Assembly (NCBI RefSeq): GCF_011090385.1
Contig: NZ_SEWW01000010.1
Span: forward strand, 1 to 64,000
Direction of reading: 5' to 3'
DNA length: 64,000 nucleotides
DNA from: Aquirufa beregesia
GTDB taxonomy: Bacteria; Bacteroidota; Bacteroidia; Cytophagales; Spirosomataceae
Part shown: positions 61,663 to 64,000 of the stretch, piece after piece
How the letters are laid out: every line of letters starts with the position of its first letter
How positions within the stretch are numbered: the first letter of the stretch is position 1
Translations under genes and position numbers: made by a program
Notes under the pieces: generated by a model
The model's input: the letters and a program-made list of their open reading frames with translations, nothing else
What the model was told of the DNA's origin: nothing
Database searches by the model: none

Positions 61663-62367
61663 ATGAGCACTTTTTTTAGCCATAATTTACGATTCTTACG
61701 CAGCAAAATGTCGGAGAAAACTTCCCAAGAAAAACTGGCTGAAATCTTACAAATAAAAAAACCTACTTTAGGCTCTTATGAGTCCGGAAGAGCGGAGCCA
61801 AAATACATGGATTTGATCTTACTGGCCAACTTTTTCGAGGTTGAAGTGGATGAATTACTCAAGGAAGATTTATCCAAAAGAATCCCTGGCTTATCCAATA
61901 AACCTAAGCTACGTATTTTAGCCACCACGGTTAACGACGATAATGAGGAAAACATTGAAATGGTACCTGTGAAGGCTTTGGCAGGATATACCACCTCCTA
62001 TGACGACCTGGAGTTTATCAAAGAATTACCTACTTTTCAAGTTCCTTTTTTAACCAAAGACCGTAAATACCGTGTATTCCCAATCAAAGGGGATTCCATG
62101 CTACCTTTACAATCTGGCTCTTTGGTATTTGCCGAATACGTAGAAGATTGGAAAGACATCAAAGATGGCACCATCTGTATCGTAGTGACTCGCGAAGACG
62201 GGGTAGTGTTGAAAAAAGTCATCAACCACTTACAAGAGAAAAATGTGTTGATCTTAAAGTCGACCAACAAACTCTACGACCCCTATCCTATCCTAGGCAC
62301 TGAAATCCAGGAAATCTGGAAGTTCGCTGGGTATTTCTACAATGAATTCCCTGAAACCAACGAATAA
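61663..62367 (+). CDS. LexA-like XRE-S24 repressor
   Basis: The 234-residue protein has an XRE helix-turn-helix (about residues 8-65: N-L-R-F-L-R-S-K-M-S, K-K-P-T-L-G-S-Y-E-S-G-R-A) and a C-terminal S24 protease. Autocleavage parts are present: an A107-G108 bond in K-A-L-A-G-Y, nucleophile S145 in G-D-S-M and the general base K184 or K185 in V-L-K-K. It should be cut in the presence of RecA filaments and then free the dinB-dnaE2 promoter it faces. It is likely autoregulated through the palindromes. Confidence 0.88.
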   Translation: MSTFFSHNLRFLRSKMSEKTSQEKLAEILQIKKPTLGSYESGRAEPKYMDLILLANFFEVEVDELLKEDLSKRIPGLSNKPKLRILATTVNDDNEENIEMVPVKALAGYTTSYDDLEFIKELPTFQVPFLTKDRKYRVFPIKGDSMLPLQSGSLVFAEYVEDWKDIKDGTICIVVTREDGVVLKKVINHLQEKNVLILKSTNKLYDPYPILGTEIQEIWKFAGYFYNEFPETNE

Positions 62368-62393
62368 ATCAAGGCCTGTTTCTTATTTTTCTT

Positions 62394-64000
62394 ATGTCCA
62401 TTCCTTTTCAAAAAATAGCCGCTAGCTTACAGCTAAGCGAAAATGCCGTTCGTAAAACCATTGCCTTATTAGAAGAAGGCGCTACCATCCCTTTCATTGC
62501 CCGTTATCGAAAAGAGATGACAGGCAGTTTGGATGAGGTTCAAATCCGCGACATTCGGGATGCCATGGAGCTTTCTATGGAATTAGAAAAACGCCGAGAA
62601 GCGATTTTGAAATCCTTGAAAGAGCTGGATAAACTTAGCCCTGAACTAGAAAGAGCTGTTCGTGCCGCTGAAACCTTGGCTAAGCTGGAAGACCTGTACC
62701 TACCGTATAAGCCTAAACGTAAGACTCGTGCCATGGCTGCTCGAGAAAAAGGTTTACAGGAATTAGCTAATGCCCTATTTCAGCAAAGGAATCTTTCGCC
62801 AGAGGATTTAGCCGAGAAATTTTTAGATGAAGAAAAAGGTGTCCTTTCTTTGGATATCGCCCTAGCAGGTGCGCGAGATATTTTGGCTGAAGAAATGATG
62901 GAAAAAGCCGAAGCCAGAGAAGATGCGCGCCAGCTTTTTGCTCGAAAAACTCAGGTGAAATCTAAAGTCAGTAAAGGCAAACAAGAAGCAGGCATTAAAT
63001 ACAAAGATTATTTTGATTGGTCAGAGTCCTTAGCCCAAGCTCCTTCCCACCGTGTATTAGCCTTATTTCGAGGTGAAAACGAGGGTATTTTGACGCTGTC
63101 GCTGGAAGGGCCCGACAAAGATGTGCTAGACCGATTGGGCCGCCGATTCCTAACGGGTCGTAATGCTTGTGCAGATCAGGTGGAATTAGCCATACAAGAT
63201 GGCTACAAAAGGCTCTTGCAACCAGCCATGGAAACTGAAATGCGAGCAGAGGCCAAAAAACGAGCCGATGAAGAAGCGATTCGGGTATTTGCAGAAAATG
63301 TTCGTCAATTACTATTGGCAGCCCCATTGGGACAAAAACGTATCCTTTCCTTAGATCCAGGTTTTAGAACAGGCTGCAAATTGGTCTATTTGGACGAACA
63401 AGGCAATCTGATTGAGAATACCACCATTTACCCACACACTGGCCCAGGTCAGGCACAAGATGCCGAACAAATCCTTCGTTCTTGGGTAAATAAATACCAA
63501 ATAGAGGCCATTGCTATTGGTAATGGCACAGCAGGTAGAGAAAGTGAAAGTTTCGTGAAGAATCTCCGACTAGAAGGCATTAGCCTCATCATGGTGAACG
63601 AAAGCGGAGCCTCCATCTATTCAGCTTCAGATGTGGCTCGAGAAGAGTTTCCCGATAAAGACATTACCGTTCGTGGGGCGGTGTCCATTGGTCGCCGACT
63701 CATGGACCCTTTAGCCGAATTAGTGAAGATTGACCCTAAGTCGATTGGCGTTGGTCAATACCAACATGATGTCGATCAAAAGAAATTACAAGCTTCATTG
63801 GATGATACCGTCATTTCATGCGTTAACTCGGTGGGGGTTGAATTGAATACTGCTTCCAAACAAATTCTTTCCTACATTTCTGGATTAGGACCGCAGTTGG
63901 CCCAAAACATCATTGATTACCGACAAAAAAATGGCCCTTTCTTACGTCGATCTGATCTAAAGAAAGTTCCTCGTTTAGGGGAAAAAGCCTTTGAGCAAGC
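62394..64000 (+). CDS. tex: Tex-like RNA-binding transcriptional accessory protein (cut by window end)
   Basis: The first ~535 residues are present. The N-terminal Tex domain (A-T-I-P-F-I-A-R-Y-R-K-E-M-T-G) is followed by the YqgF/RNase H-like domain (I-L-S-L-D-P-G-F-R-T-G-C-K, I-A-I-G-N-G-T-A-G-R-E-S), the V-N-E-S-G-A-S-I-Y-S-A-S-D-V-A stretch and the helix-hairpin-helix part (V-N-T/S-V-G-V-E-L-N-T-A-S). The S1 RNA-binding domain expected at the C-terminus is outside the window. The start ATG lies 27 nt after the LexA-like stop; readthrough from that gene is likely. Confidence 0.93.
   Translation, partial: MSIPFQKIAASLQLSENAVRKTIALLEEGATIPFIARYRKEMTGSLDEVQIRDIRDAMELSMELEKRREAILKSLKELDKLSPELERAVRAAETLAKLEDLYLPYKPKRKTRAMAAREKGLQELANALFQQRNLSPEDLAEKFLDEEKGVLSLDIALAGARDILAEEMMEKAEAREDARQLFARKTQVKSKVSKGKQEAGIKYKDYFDWSESLAQAPSHRVLALFRGENEGILTLSLEGPDKDVLDRLGRRFLTGRNACADQVELAIQDGYKRLLQPAMETEMRAEAKKRADEEAIRVFAENVRQLLLAAPLGQKRILSLDPGFRTGCKLVYLDEQGNLIENTTIYPHTGPGQAQDAEQILRSWVNKYQIEAIAIGNGTAGRESESFVKNLRLEGISLIMVNESGASIYSASDVAREEFPDKDITVRGAVSIGRRLMDPLAELVKIDPKSIGVGQYQHDVDQKKLQASLDDTVISCVNSVGVELNTASKQILSYISGLGPQLAQNIIDYRQKNGPFLRRSDLKKVPRLGEKAFEQ

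Overview
The window comes from a bacterium of the phylum Bacteroidota, most likely a freshwater Cytophagales (Spirosomataceae/Aquirufa-like). The signs are a SusC/SusD pair, moderately AT-rich DNA, hardly any Shine-Dalgarno sequences, promoters of the TAnnTTTG type, and many secreted or lipoprotein enzymes. The placement below phylum level is inference. No tRNA, rRNA or CRISPR array was seen.

Left part (1-7.6 kb): the tail of an IS3-type transposase is cut by the window edge. It is followed by a secreted zinc metalloprotease, a TetR regulator bracketed by two copies of a ~130-nt promoter-to-terminator element (possible small RNAs), a secreted M20 amidohydrolase, a putative glycosyltransferase and small secreted proteins.

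Carbohydrate locus (7.7-26.4 kb, all minus strand): reading in the direction of transcription, the order is susC, susD, a strong terminator, an FG-GAP protein, a DUF1080 protein, a large secreted cytochrome c/beta-propeller protein, a DUF4432 aldose-epimerase-like protein, a PMI-like cupin, a TIM-barrel isomerase, a Gfo/Idh/MocA oxidoreductase, a ribose-type ABC importer (ATPase, permease, lipoprotein) and a CE15 glucuronoyl esterase. It looks like one pathway for outer-membrane uptake, periplasmic processing and oxidation, active import and isomerisation of an unidentified sugar or sugar acid.

Middle (26.8-40.2 kb): an M24 peptidase, an operon for an MHS-type carboxylate transporter with a small membrane protein, acetyl-CoA synthetase and a double-ATPase protein, then a serine hydrolase, a Tat-type TIM-barrel protein, an NAD(P)HX dehydratase, a type-B carboxylesterase and a second Gfo/Idh/MocA oxidoreductase.

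Sulfur island (40.2-54.1 kb): a Crp/Fnr regulator stands at the head of a set of genes for sulfide, persulfide and thiosulfate handling. These are an OprD-like porin, TauE, a persulfide dioxygenase-rhodanese fusion, a rhodanese, two small membrane proteins, two YeeE half-transporters, a TsdA thiosulfate dehydrogenase, a type II sulfide:quinone oxidoreductase, a periplasmic DsrE protein, a methyltransferase, a rhodanese, a thioredoxin, a lipoprotein rhodanese-thioredoxin fusion and MsrB. The main discovery is that five promoters here carry the same TGTGA-N6-TCACG-like palindrome, each exactly 44 nt from its first base to the last base of the -7 element. One operator is shared by the divergent tsdA and sqr promoters. 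The geometry and the R-E-x-x-x-R recognition helix of the local Crp/Fnr protein point to one activator controlling the island. A HEPN-like protein with a membrane protein, and a MITE-like element, interrupt it.

Right part (54.3-64 kb): a SRAP/YedK protein, a VOC protein, a SIMPL protein, an SMP-30-like protein, then an SOS mutagenesis cassette (dnaE2-like polymerase, dinB) divergent from a LexA-like XRE-S24 repressor, with three palindromes between them, and finally tex, cut by the window end.
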